Shown: positions 1 through 6,165 of the stretch, piece after piece
How the letters are laid out: each line of letters opens with the position of its first letter
Numbering within the stretch: position 1 is the stretch's first letter
Source of the DNA: Microbacteriaceae bacterium
GTDB taxonomy: Bacteria > Actinomycetota > Actinomycetes > Actinomycetales > Microbacteriaceae
Length of the DNA: 9,467 bases
NCBI GenBank assembly: GCA_017744755.1
Contig: JAGIAU010000070.1
Coordinates: forward strand, 1-9,467
Direction: 5' to 3'
Notes under the pieces: model-generated
Told to the model about the DNA's origin: nothing
Databases searched by the model: none
What the model saw: the letters and a program-made list of their open reading frames with translations, nothing else
Program-made: the position numbers and the translations under genes

Positions 1-119
1 GCGCCCGAGGGCGTCGGCTCGCACGCGGCGGCGGGTGTCGTGCCCGTGCAGGCGGTGAGCGTCGCGGCGGTGAGCACGGCGGCGGCGGGGACGGCGATCA
101 GCAGGTGGGTTCGGCGCAC
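1..119 (-). CDS. N-terminal part of an exported lipoprotein (runs off the left edge)
   Basis: Reading the minus strand from a GTG at 119-117 gives 39 codons beginning MRRTHLLIAVPAAAV, then a hydrophobic stretch and the lipobox LTAC with Cys24 as the lipid-attachment residue. This is a complete type II (Lsp) signal peptide: two arginines, about 18 apolar residues, lipobox. After Cys24 comes a short Thr/Ala linker and CEPTPSG, and then the window ends. GTG is preferred because an in-frame stop lies at 146-144, no ATG lies between, and a TACGGT box sits 8 bases upstream. The mature protein would be anchored on the outer face of the cytoplasmic membrane. The CxPTPSG linker reminds me of actinobacterial FKBP-type peptidyl-prolyl isomerase lipoproteins, but no catalytic domain is visible, so function stays open. 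The lipoprotein assignment is fairly secure; the FKBP guess is weak. Confidence 0.7.
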   Translation of the reverse strand, partial: MRRTHLLIAVPAAAVLTAATLTACTGTTPAAACEPTPSG

Positions 120-127
120 GACGGACA

Positions 128-133
128 ACCGTA
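128..133 (-). promoter_or_regulatory. Candidate -10 box of the lipoprotein gene
   Basis: On the minus strand TACGGT (133-128) lies 8 bases before the GTG start at 119. It fits the actinobacterial TANNNT consensus at a distance that would place the transcription start on or next to the start codon. No -35 element and no Shine-Dalgarno sequence are evident. Confidence 0.4.
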
Positions 134-166
134 GCGGGCGCGGCTATGGCCGACCTGAACGCGCGG

Positions 167-176
167 AGAACGTTCT
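167..176. repeat. 10-bp perfect palindrome AGAACGTTCT
   Basis: AGAACGTTCT is its own reverse complement. It lies in the 82-base gap between the osmC stop and the lipoprotein start, about 34 bases upstream of the lipoprotein's candidate -10 box. It could be a dimeric regulator site for the lipoprotein gene. It is too short and unpaired to act as a terminator. No regulator can be named. Confidence 0.3.
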
Positions 177-201
177 GAATCCGTGACCGAGCCCCACTCG
201 C

Positions 202-672
202 CTACGCGACGACGATGACCGGCTCGTGCCGCACCGGGAAGTTCACCGAGTTCGCGATGAAGCAGACCTCGTGCGCCTCCTCGTGCACGGCCGCCGCGAC
301 CGCGGGATCGCCGGCCGAGATCGTGACGCGCGGGCGCAGCGTGACCGAGGTGAAGCGGCCGCCCTCGCCCTCGGTGCGCATCGTGCCGACGGCGTCGTCC
401 TCGTATGCGGTCACGACGATGCCGTGCTTCGTCGCCATGTGCAGGTAGCTGAGCATGTGGCACTGGCTGAGCGCGGTGAGCAGGAGATCCTCCGGGTTCC
501 AGCGCTCCGGCTCCCCGCGGAACGTCTTGTCGCTGCTGCCCTCGATCGGGTGCCGCTTCCCCTCGGCGGTCACGAGATGGGTGCGCGCGTAGTCGCGGTA
601 GCCGCTCGTGCCCGTGCCGAGATTCCCCTGCCACTCGACGTGGACGATGTAGTGGTGGTCGTGCTCCAGCAT
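202..672 (-). CDS. OsmC-family peroxiredoxin-like protein
   Basis: The 156-residue product has the size and layout of the OsmC/Ohr superfamily of small cytoplasmic thiol peroxidases, which reduce organic hydroperoxides. An N-terminal beta region (1-50) includes HVEWQGNLGTGT. Helix ALSQCHML carries Cys71, and the C-terminal half has EEAHEVCFIANSVNFPV with Cys137. The SxCH and CFI..S.N.PV surroundings of the two cysteines are the family hallmark of the peroxidatic and resolving pair. The protein is closer to the general OsmC-like group than to classical Ohr, and its reductant is unknown. The ATG at 672 begins at the expected family N-terminus (MLEHDHHYIVHVEW). It has no usable Shine-Dalgarno sequence, because GGAG lies only 2 bases away, but TAGCTT sits 6 bases upstream, suggesting a leaderless mRNA. 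It is divergent from gabT, and no functional link to the amine genes is evident. Confidence 0.9.
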   Translation of the reverse strand: MLEHDHHYIVHVEWQGNLGTGTSGYRDYARTHLVTAEGKRHPIEGSSDKTFRGEPERWNPEDLLLTALSQCHMLSYLHMATKHGIVVTAYEDDAVGTMRTEGEGGRFTSVTLRPRVTISAGDPAVAAAVHEEAHEVCFIANSVNFPVRHEPVIVVA

Positions 673-678
673 GGCTCC

Positions 679-684
679 AAGCTA
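679..684 (-). promoter_or_regulatory. Candidate leaderless -10 box of osmC-like gene
   Basis: On the minus strand TAGCTT (684-679) is followed by the six bases GGAGCC and then the ATG at 672. The match to TANNNT and the spacing predict transcription starting at the A of ATG. No clear -35 hexamer is visible upstream. Confidence 0.5.
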
Positions 685-710
685 TGCCCTCGGGCCCCGG
701 CGTCCGCCTC

Positions 711-716
711 TACGCT
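711..716 (+). promoter_or_regulatory. Candidate leaderless -10 box of gabT
   Basis: TACGCT lies 7 bases before the gabT ATG at 724, and there is no Shine-Dalgarno sequence in between. The identical hexamer stands before ald at 8767-8772. Together with the osmC box on the other strand it makes a very compact divergent promoter pair inside 51 bases. Confidence 0.5.
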
Positions 717-723
717 GGTCGCC

Positions 724-2067
724 ATGAGCACCGTCGCCGGCACCGCCGCCATCGTCCCGCTGCCGCAGAGCCGCCTGATCGCGACCGAGATCCCCGGACC
801 GAACTCGCGCGCGCTCGCCGAGCGCCGCGCCGCGGTCGTCGCGCGCGGCGTCAGCCTCGGCTCCCCGGTCTACGCGGCGCGCGCGCACGGCGGGATCATC
901 GAGGACGTCGACGGCAACCGCTTCCTCGACATGACCTCCGGCATCGGCGTCGTCACGGTCGGCCACACCGACGAGGCGGTCGTCGAGGCGGCGCGCGCGG
1001 AGCTCGGTCGGCTGACGCACACGATGTTCCCCACGGTCCCCTACGAGTCGTACGTCCGCGTCGCCGAGCTGCTCGCCGAGCACACCCCGGGCGGCTTCCC
1101 GAAGAAGTCGGTCATCGTCTCCACCGGCGCCGAGGCGGTGGAGAACGCGGTGAAGATCGCGCGCCGCTTCACGGGGCGTCCCGGCGTCGCGGTCCTCGAC
1201 CACGGCTATCACGGCCGCACGAATCTCACGATGGCGATGACGTACAAGGCCCACCCGTACTCCGCCGGTTTCGGACCCTTCGCGAGCGACGTCGTACGGG
1301 CGCCGGGCTCGTACCCCTTCCGCGACGGGCTGACCGGCCCCGAGGCGGCGGCACGGACCATCGCGATCCTCGAGAAGACGTACGGCGCCGAGCACCTCGC
1401 CTGCATCGTCGTCGAGCCGGTCCAGGGCGAGGGCGGCTTCATCGTCCCGGCCGACGGCTACCTGGCCGCGATCGCCGAGTGGGCGCGTGCGAACGGGGTG
1501 CTCTTCGTCGCGGACGAGATCCAGTCGGGCATCGCCCGCACCGGATACTGGTATGCGGTCGACCACGAGGGCGTCGTGCCGGACCTCGTCGCGACGGCGA
1601 AGGGCGTGGCCGGCGGCCTCCCACTCGCGGCGGTCACGGGCCGCGCGGACGTGATGGACGCCTCCGGCCCCGGCGGGCTCGGGGGCACGTTCGGCGGGAA
1701 CCCCGTCGCCTGCGCCGCCGCGATCGCCGTCTTCGAGCGGATCGAGTCGGCCGGGCTGCTCGGCCGCGCGCGGGCGATCGGCGAACTGCTGCTGCCGGAG
1801 CTCCGCCGGCTGCAGGCCGCGCACCCGGCGGTCGGCGACGTCCGCGGCCGCGGCGCGATGCTCGCGATCGAGCTGGTGAACGCGCAGGGCGAGCCCGACG
1901 CCGCCGCGGTCGGCTCGATCATCGCCTTCGCGCTGCAGCGCGGCGTCGTCCTGCTCTCGGCGGGCTCCGACGGGAACGTCCTGCGCTTCCTCCCGAACCT
2001 CGCGACCTCCGACGAGCTCCTCCTGGAGGCCGTCGCCGTCCTCGACGAGGCCCTCGCCTCGCTCTAG
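724..2067 (+). CDS. gabT: 4-aminobutyrate (GABA) aminotransferase
   Basis: This 447-residue class-III PLP aminotransferase transfers the amino group of 4-aminobutyrate to 2-oxoglutarate, giving succinic semialdehyde and glutamate in the cytoplasm. The N-terminus RLIATEIPGPNS and the segments HTMFPTVPYESY, STGAEAVENAVKIAR (133-147, PLP phosphate region), YHGRTNLTMAMT (162-173), EPVQGEGGF (231-239), DEIQSG (264-269, ring-binding Asp), TAKGVAGGLP with Schiff-base Lys293, and GTFGGNPVACAAA match the GabT family closely. I recognise the pattern from mycobacterial GabT. Length is normal. The frame is open upstream to 226, but that extension is arginine-rich antisense of the osmC-like gene. The ATG at 724 matches the family start and follows a TACGCT box. 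It probably works downstream of polyamine or GABA import by the neighbouring ABC operon. No succinic-semialdehyde dehydrogenase gene is in the window. Its stop overlaps the stop of the convergent oxidoreductase. Confidence 0.95.
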   Translation: MSTVAGTAAIVPLPQSRLIATEIPGPNSRALAERRAAVVARGVSLGSPVYAARAHGGIIEDVDGNRFLDMTSGIGVVTVGHTDEAVVEAARAELGRLTHTMFPTVPYESYVRVAELLAEHTPGGFPKKSVIVSTGAEAVENAVKIARRFTGRPGVAVLDHGYHGRTNLTMAMTYKAHPYSAGFGPFASDVVRAPGSYPFRDGLTGPEAAARTIAILEKTYGAEHLACIVVEPVQGEGGFIVPADGYLAAIAEWARANGVLFVADEIQSGIARTGYWYAVDHEGVVPDLVATAKGVAGGLPLAAVTGRADVMDASGPGGLGGTFGGNPVACAAAIAVFERIESAGLLGRARAIGELLLPELRRLQAAHPAVGDVRGRGAMLAIELVNAQGEPDAAAVGSIIAFALQRGVVLLSAGSDGNVLRFLPNLATSDELLLEAVAVLDEALASL

Positions 2068-3014
2068 GGGATCAGCACGACCTTGCCGCCGGCGTGGCCG
2101 TCGAGCACGAACTCGAACGCGGCGCGGATCTCCCGCAGCGGGAAGGTCCGGACGACCGGGATCTCCAGCTCCCCCGCGCCGAGCAGGCGCACGAGCTCGG
2201 CGCGGATCCCGTCGCGGTACGCCGTGCCCATGGCGCCGCCGATCGCCTGGCCGCCCGCCGCCTCGACGGCGGGGCCGTTCGCGATCGTGACGATCCGATG
2301 CGGGTCGTCGACGAGCTCGAGCGACACGGCGAGCGCCTCGGCGGTGCCGACCGTGTCGACCGCGGCGTCGACCGAGCCGCCGAGCGCGCGGACGCGTTCC
2401 GCGAGCCCGGCGCCGTAGACGAGCGGCTCGGCACCGAGCGCGCGCAGCGCCTCGTGGTGCCGCGCCGCCGCGGTCCCGATGACGCGCGCGCCCATGCGCC
2501 GCGCGAGCTGCACCGTCGCGCGGCCGACGCTCCCCGCCGCGCCGTGCACGAGGACCGTCTCGTCGCCGAGCAGCTCGATGACGTGCAGGGCGTGCGCAGC
2601 GGTGGCGCCCGCGAGCAGGAGCCCGGCCGCCGACTCGAAGGATGCGGACGCCGGCTTGTGCAGCACGTCCCCCGCCGGGACGGTGACCTCGCTCGCATGC
2701 GCGCCGGGCACGCGGAAGGCGAGCACCTCGTCGCCGACGCGGAGCGGCGCGCCGTCCGCGCCGAGCACGGGCTGCCCCTCGGCCGCAGGACCGACCTCCG
2801 CGACGACGCCCGCGAGCTCGAAGCCGAGGCGCAGCGGCAGCACGGCCGGATCGTCGCCGCGGGCCCCGCTCATGATCTTCGCGTCGACGGGGTTCACCCC
2901 CGAGGCGCGCACCTCGATCCGCACCTCGCCGGCGCCGGGCGCCCGGCTCGGGATGTCGATCAGCTCGATGTGCTCCGGGCCGCCGTAGGCGACCGCTACC
3001 GCGGCGTAGGGCAT
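2064..3014 (-). CDS. Zinc-free MDR-superfamily NADPH:quinone reductase-like oxidoreductase
   Basis: The 316-residue protein has the medium-chain dehydrogenase/reductase fold. The N-terminal GroES-like domain (about 1-120) contains SGVNPVDAKIMSG (39-50). A Rossmann domain carries the nucleotide-binding motif VHGAAGSVG (156-164), and a C-terminal GGKVVLIP closes the protein. There is no cysteine in the whole sequence, so neither catalytic nor structural zinc can be bound as in alcohol dehydrogenases; this points to the quinone oxidoreductase branch using NADPH. The physiological substrate is unknown and could be a quinone or a reactive enal. It is the last gene of the minus-strand set, 28 bases after the transaminase. 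It has no Shine-Dalgarno sequence but TAGCGT lies 6 bases before the ATG, so it may also be transcribed separately. Its TAG stop overlaps gabT's TAG by four bases (CTAG). The family call is strong; the role beside an amine operon is unexplained. Confidence 0.9.
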   Translation of the reverse strand: MPYAAVAVAYGGPEHIELIDIPSRAPGAGEVRIEVRASGVNPVDAKIMSGARGDDPAVLPLRLGFELAGVVAEVGPAAEGQPVLGADGAPLRVGDEVLAFRVPGAHASEVTVPAGDVLHKPASASFESAAGLLLAGATAAHALHVIELLGDETVLVHGAAGSVGRATVQLARRMGARVIGTAAARHHEALRALGAEPLVYGAGLAERVRALGGSVDAAVDTVGTAEALAVSLELVDDPHRIVTIANGPAVEAAGGQAIGGAMGTAYRDGIRAELVRLLGAGELEIPVVRTFPLREIRAAFEFVLDGHAGGKVVLIP

Positions 3015-3020
3015 GCCGCC

Positions 3021-3026
3021 ACGCTA
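3021..3026 (-). promoter_or_regulatory. Candidate leaderless -10 box of the quinone-reductase-like gene
   Basis: TAGCGT on the minus strand (3026-3021) is followed by six bases and the ATG at 3014. The box lies in the 28-base gap after the transaminase stop, where no Shine-Dalgarno sequence is seen. An internal operon promoter giving a leaderless transcript would explain how the gene is translated. Confidence 0.4.
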
Positions 3027-3042
3027 CCGCCGCTCGGCGACC

Positions 3043-4395
3043 TCACGCGAAGAGGGCGCCGACGGCCTCGCGGAAGTGCTCGGTGTGCCGCGCCACGTCC
3101 TCGGAGGTCGTGGCCGGGCTCATGAGCGCCATGTTGTGGAACGGCGTCATGAGGATGCCGCGGTTCAACGCGTGCAGATGCAGGAACTGCTGCAGCTCGA
3201 AGTCGTCCGCGGCCGCCGCCTCGGCGCCGTGCCGCGGCGCCGTCGGGCGGAACGAGTACTCGCCGCGCGCGCCGAGCTGCGTGACCTGCCAGGGCGCCTG
3301 GAACTCGTCGATGACCGACTGAACGCCCGCGGTCCACTCCGTCGCCCGCGCCACCATCGGCTCCCACGCCGCGGGCACCAGCACCTCGCCGAGCGTCGCG
3401 ACGACGCCCGCGATCGAGAGGGCGTTCCCCGCGAGCGTGCCGCCGACTCCGCCGACGTCGATGTCCTCGAGCCGGACGGAGGCCCGGACCCGGTCGCCGA
3501 AGGCGGCGGACATGCCGAACACGCCCGCCGGCACCCCGCCGGCGATCGTCTTGCCGAGCACGATCGCGTCCGGCTCGAGGCCCAGCTCGCGCGTCATGCC
3601 GCCGGGGCCGGCCGACAGCGTGTGCGTCTCGTCGTGGACGAGGATCGCGCCGTAGCGGGTGCACAGCGCGCGGACGGCATCGAGGTAGCCGGGGTCCGGC
3701 AGGACGATGCCGACGTTCGTCATCGCGGGCTCGATGAGCACCGCGGCGATCTCGCCCGTCGCGAGCGCGCGGCCGAGCGCCGGGACGTCGTTGAATTGCA
3801 CGACGGCGGTCGTCTCCGACACCGGCACCGGCGCGCCGATCGAGCCGCGTCGCGGCACGACCTCGCCGTCCGGGGCGAGGGACGCGAACGTCTCGTCGAC
3901 CGTGCCGTGGTAGCTGTGGTCGTGGATGAGGATCTTCCGCCTGCCGGTGACCTGGCGGGCGTAGCGGATGAGCGTGCGGTTCGCGTCGGTCGCCGACAGC
4001 GTGAACTGCCACTCCGGCAGCCCGAAGCGCTCGGCGAGCAGGTCGCCGGCCTGCGAGGCGCGGCGCGTCGGCAGCATGAACGTCGACCCGTGCTCGAGCT
4101 GCGCCGCGATCGCCGCGACGGCGGCGGCGGGCGCGTGCCCGCTCATCGCGCCCGTGTCGCCGAGGCAGAAGTCGACGTGGTCGATGCCGTCGACGCAGAG
4201 GAAGTGCGAGCCCCAGCCGGAGGCGACGTAGACGGGCCAGGGGCCGGGCCACTTGCGCATCCAGAGCATCGGAACGCCCCCGGGCAGGTGCCGCGAGGCG
4301 CGCTCCCACTCGGAGCGCGAGCGCGGGCGCGCGGCGGCGAACACCCCGGCCTCGCGGGCCGTCAGCTCGGCCAGGCGGGCGCGGTCGATGGTCAT
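3043..4395 (-). CDS. Class-III PLP transaminase linked to the amine transporter (substrate unknown)
   Basis: The 450-residue protein is a fold-type I, class-III (omega) aminotransferase of the group often annotated as aspartate aminotransferase family or glutamate-1-semialdehyde aminotransferase-like. Visible elements are LPGGVPMLWM near residue 37, FTLSATDANRTLIRYAR (131-147; most relatives have S-G-T-E-A), SYHGTVDE (161-168), VHDETHTLSAGPGG (253-266, with the PLP-ring Asp255), LGKTIAGGVPAG with Schiff-base Lys282, and GGTLAGNALS (318-327). It probably moves an amino group from the imported amine or its oxidation product to a keto acid; this is inference. ATG 4395 is chosen because the reading upstream of it is serine/arginine-rich overlap with potC. 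GGAG lies 14 bases upstream, a long spacing. It follows potC by 52 bases and precedes the oxidoreductase by 28. It is clearly distinct from GabT and not a duplicate. Confidence 0.88.
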   Translation of the reverse strand: MTIDRARLAELTAREAGVFAAARPRSRSEWERASRHLPGGVPMLWMRKWPGPWPVYVASGWGSHFLCVDGIDHVDFCLGDTGAMSGHAPAAAVAAIAAQLEHGSTFMLPTRRASQAGDLLAERFGLPEWQFTLSATDANRTLIRYARQVTGRRKILIHDHSYHGTVDETFASLAPDGEVVPRRGSIGAPVPVSETTAVVQFNDVPALGRALATGEIAAVLIEPAMTNVGIVLPDPGYLDAVRALCTRYGAILVHDETHTLSAGPGGMTRELGLEPDAIVLGKTIAGGVPAGVFGMSAAFGDRVRASVRLEDIDVGGVGGTLAGNALSIAGVVATLGEVLVPAAWEPMVARATEWTAGVQSVIDEFQAPWQVTQLGARGEYSFRPTAPRHGAEAAAADDFELQQFLHLHALNRGILMTPFHNMALMSPATTSEDVARHTEHFREAVGALFA

Positions 4396-4413
4396 GGGTG
4401 GGACTCGCTCTCC

Positions 4414-4447
4414 GTCTCGATACGCCCTGCGTGCTGCTCGGCCCGCG
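4414..4447. repeat. Possible dispersed intergenic repeat (Microbacteriaceae type)
   Basis: The potC-transaminase gap contains TCTCGATACGCCCTGCG followed by TGCTGCTCGGCC. I recall a family of short intergenic elements in Microbacteriaceae with the pattern TTTCGATACGCC...GGCTACTCGACC, and this stretch resembles a diverged copy. Only one copy lies in the window, so the repeat nature is not shown here. In the polycistronic mRNA it would sit just before the transaminase start region. Confidence 0.35.
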
Positions 4448-5242
4448 TCACTGCGTGATGCCGAGCCGCTTGCGCCGCGCCGCCGCGACGAGCTGCACGA
4501 CGACGACCGCGACGATCGCGACGATGAAGATGGCGGCGGCGATGACATTCGCCTCGGCCGGCGGCGTCTTCTTCGTGTAGATCCACAGCGGGAACGTAGT
4601 CACCTGGCCGGCATTGAATTTCGTGATGATGAAGTCGTCGAAGCTGAGCGCGAAGGACAGCAGCGCCGCGGCGACGATGCCGGGGGTCAGCAGTGGCAGC
4701 GTCACCCGCCAGAACACCTGCATCGCCGAGCCGTACAGGTCGCGGCCGGCCTCCTCGAGCGCCGGGTCGAGCGAGGCGACGCGCGCCTTCACCGTGACGA
4801 CGACGAAGGACAGGCAGAAGAGCGCGTGGACGATGACGACGGTCCAGAAGCCCTTCGAGACGCCCACCGAGAGGAACTGCGCCGCGAGGCCCGCGCCGAG
4901 CACGACCTCGGGCGTCGCCATCGGGAGGAAGAGCAGCAGGTTCGTCGAGCCGCGGCCGCGGAAGCGGTAGCGGCCGACGGCGATGGCGAGCAGCGTGCCG
5001 AGGATCGTCGCGATGAGCGTCGCGACGAGGCCGATCGCGACGCTCGTGCCGAAGGCCTCGCAGACGCCCTGCTGATCGCAGACGTTCAGCCACTTGTCGA
5101 AGGTCCAGCCGGCCCAGATGGAGTTGTTCCGCCGGGAGTCGTTGAAGCTGTAGATGATGACGTGCACGATCGGCGTGAGCAGCAGGGCGAACGCGATCAC
5201 GACGTAGAGCGGCAGCAGCCACTTGCCGAGCGAGAGCCTCAT
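4448..5242 (-). CDS. potC: Polyamine-type ABC transporter permease (PotC-like)
   Basis: This 264-residue inner-membrane protein is one half of the transmembrane channel of a spermidine/putrescine-type importer. The hydrophobic segments are roughly 8-31, 66-90, 103-124, 132-152, 186-203 and 232-254, giving the six helices usual for PotC. The cytoplasmic EAA loop reads LEEAGRDLYGSAM (161-173) through TLPLLTPGIV (181-190) and is the docking site for the ATPase. DDFIITKF after the loop is the segment typical of this family (202-209). The extracytoplasmic loop between helices 1 and 2 holds two cysteines, Cys55 and Cys61, which could form a disulfide. ATG 5242 overlaps the potB stop as ATGA and follows GGAGG at 7 bases, fixing the start. 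It pairs with the upstream potB product. Substrate specificity is inferred from family, not shown. Confidence 0.92.
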   Translation of the reverse strand: MRLSLGKWLLPLYVVIAFALLLTPIVHVIIYSFNDSRRNNSIWAGWTFDKWLNVCDQQGVCEAFGTSVAIGLVATLIATILGTLLAIAVGRYRFRGRGSTNLLLFLPMATPEVVLGAGLAAQFLSVGVSKGFWTVVIVHALFCLSFVVVTVKARVASLDPALEEAGRDLYGSAMQVFWRVTLPLLTPGIVAAALLSFALSFDDFIITKFNAGQVTTFPLWIYTKKTPPAEANVIAAAIFIVAIVAVVVVQLVAAARRKRLGITQ

Positions 5243-6165
5243 CCGAGGTCCTCCGTCCCGCTGCGCTTCACGTAGATCGCGACGATGACGAGGATGATGC
5301 CCATCAGCAGCACCGAGAGGGCCGCGGCGATCGGATACTCCTGGCTCTCCAGGAACGTCCGGTCGATGACGTTGCCGACCATCGCCGTGTTGATGCTGCC
5401 GAGGTAGATCTGCGAGGCGTTGATGTAGTCGCCGGCCGCCGGGATGAAGGTCAGCAGCGTGCCCGAGACGACGCCCGGCAGCGACAGCGGCAGCGTGACG
5501 CGCCAGAACGTCGTCGACGGCCTCGCGTAGAGGTCGTTCCCCGCCTCGAGGTAGCGGCGGTCGAGCCGCTCGAGCGAGGTGTAGATCGGCAGCACCATGA
5601 ACGGGATGAAGTTGTAGGTGAGGCCGAAGATGACGGAGAAGTCCGTGCCGACGATGTTCTGATCGCTCGGCAGCCAGCCGAGCGAGTGCAGGGTCTGCGC
5701 GATCCAGCCGTTGTCGCCGAGGATCTGCTTCCACGCGAGCGTGCGCAGCAGGAAGGAGATGAAGAACGGCGCGATGACGAGGGTCAGCGCGAGCGCCTGC
5801 ACGAGGGGCCACTTCCGCGCCGTCACGCCGATGAAGTAGGCGATCGGATAGCCGACGAGCAGCGCCGCGACGGTCGCCGTGAGCGCGTAGCCGAAGGAGC
5901 GCAGGATGTGCGGCCAGTAGGTGGAGATGGCGGTCGCGTAGTTCGACCACTCGAATCCGGGAACGTACTCGCCCTTGCCCGCGCCCTCCGGCGCCACCTG
6001 CAGCGAGGTCATGAGCAGCGAGACGAGCGGCGCGAGGAAGAACAGCAGCAGATAGGCGAGGCCCGGCGCGAGGAGTCCGACCGCGACCCAGCCGCCGCGC
6101 AGATGGACGGGCTCGTTGGCGGTCGCCGCGGCGGCCCCGCCGCCGCCGAATGCCGCGAAGGCCAT
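5239..6165 (-). CDS. potB: Polyamine-type ABC transporter permease (PotB-like)
   Basis: The 308-residue inner-membrane permease is the partner of the PotC-like protein. A Gly/Ala-rich cytoplasmic N-terminus (about 1-25) precedes the first helix (26-55). Further hydrophobic segments lie at about 92-114, 121-141, 176-196, 229-245 and 279-299. Motifs typical of PotB are PFFISFLLRTLAW (133-145), TYNFIPFMVLPIYTSLE (183-199), and the EAA loop YLEAGNDLYARPSTTFW (205-221) leading into TLPLSLPGVVSG, then GDYINASQIYLG (245-256). ATG 6165 shares its A with the potA stop (TGATG) and has AGGAGG 4 bases upstream, so the start is secure. Upstream in-frame codons belong to antisense-like potA sequence. The ribosome-binding site lies in one arm of an 8-bp hairpin, suggesting that translation depends on ribosomes finishing potA. 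Confidence 0.92.
   Translation of the reverse strand: MAFAAFGGGGAAAATANEPVHLRGGWVAVGLLAPGLAYLLLFFLAPLVSLLMTSLQVAPEGAGKGEYVPGFEWSNYATAISTYWPHILRSFGYALTATVAALLVGYPIAYFIGVTARKWPLVQALALTLVIAPFFISFLLRTLAWKQILGDNGWIAQTLHSLGWLPSDQNIVGTDFSVIFGLTYNFIPFMVLPIYTSLERLDRRYLEAGNDLYARPSTTFWRVTLPLSLPGVVSGTLLTFIPAAGDYINASQIYLGSINTAMVGNVIDRTFLESQEYPIAAALSVLLMGIILVIVAIYVKRSGTEDLG
5250..5254 (-). promoter_or_regulatory. potC ribosome-binding site
   Basis: GGAGG on the minus strand lies 7 bases before the potC ATG and inside the end of potB. It decides the potC start among several possible codons and supports reinitiation across the ATGA overlap. Confidence 0.75.

Noticed and set aside
226..723. Upstream in-frame extension of gabT from an ATG at 226
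   Set aside because: The extra 166 residues are antisense of the osmC-like gene and have low complexity. The family N-terminus and a -10 box support the start at 724.
2085..2094. GCCGCCGGCG as a terminator after gabT
   Set aside because: It is a short self-complementary stretch with no loop and no T-run, and it lies inside the oxidoreductase coding region.
684..3125. 813-residue plus-strand open frame across gabT and the oxidoreductase
   Set aside because: The translation is almost entirely arginine, alanine, glycine and proline without any domain. It is a GC-bias shadow of two well-recognised genes.
4396..4548. Longer start of the transaminase at 4548
   Set aside because: The 51 additional residues are a serine/arginine-rich run overlapping potC; homology-like sequence begins at MTIDRARLAEL.
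3013..5275. Long plus-strand open frames opposite the transaminase and permeases
   Set aside because: They are antisense shadows rich in Arg, Asp and Glu, with no recognisable motifs; the minus-strand products have full catalytic or membrane signatures.
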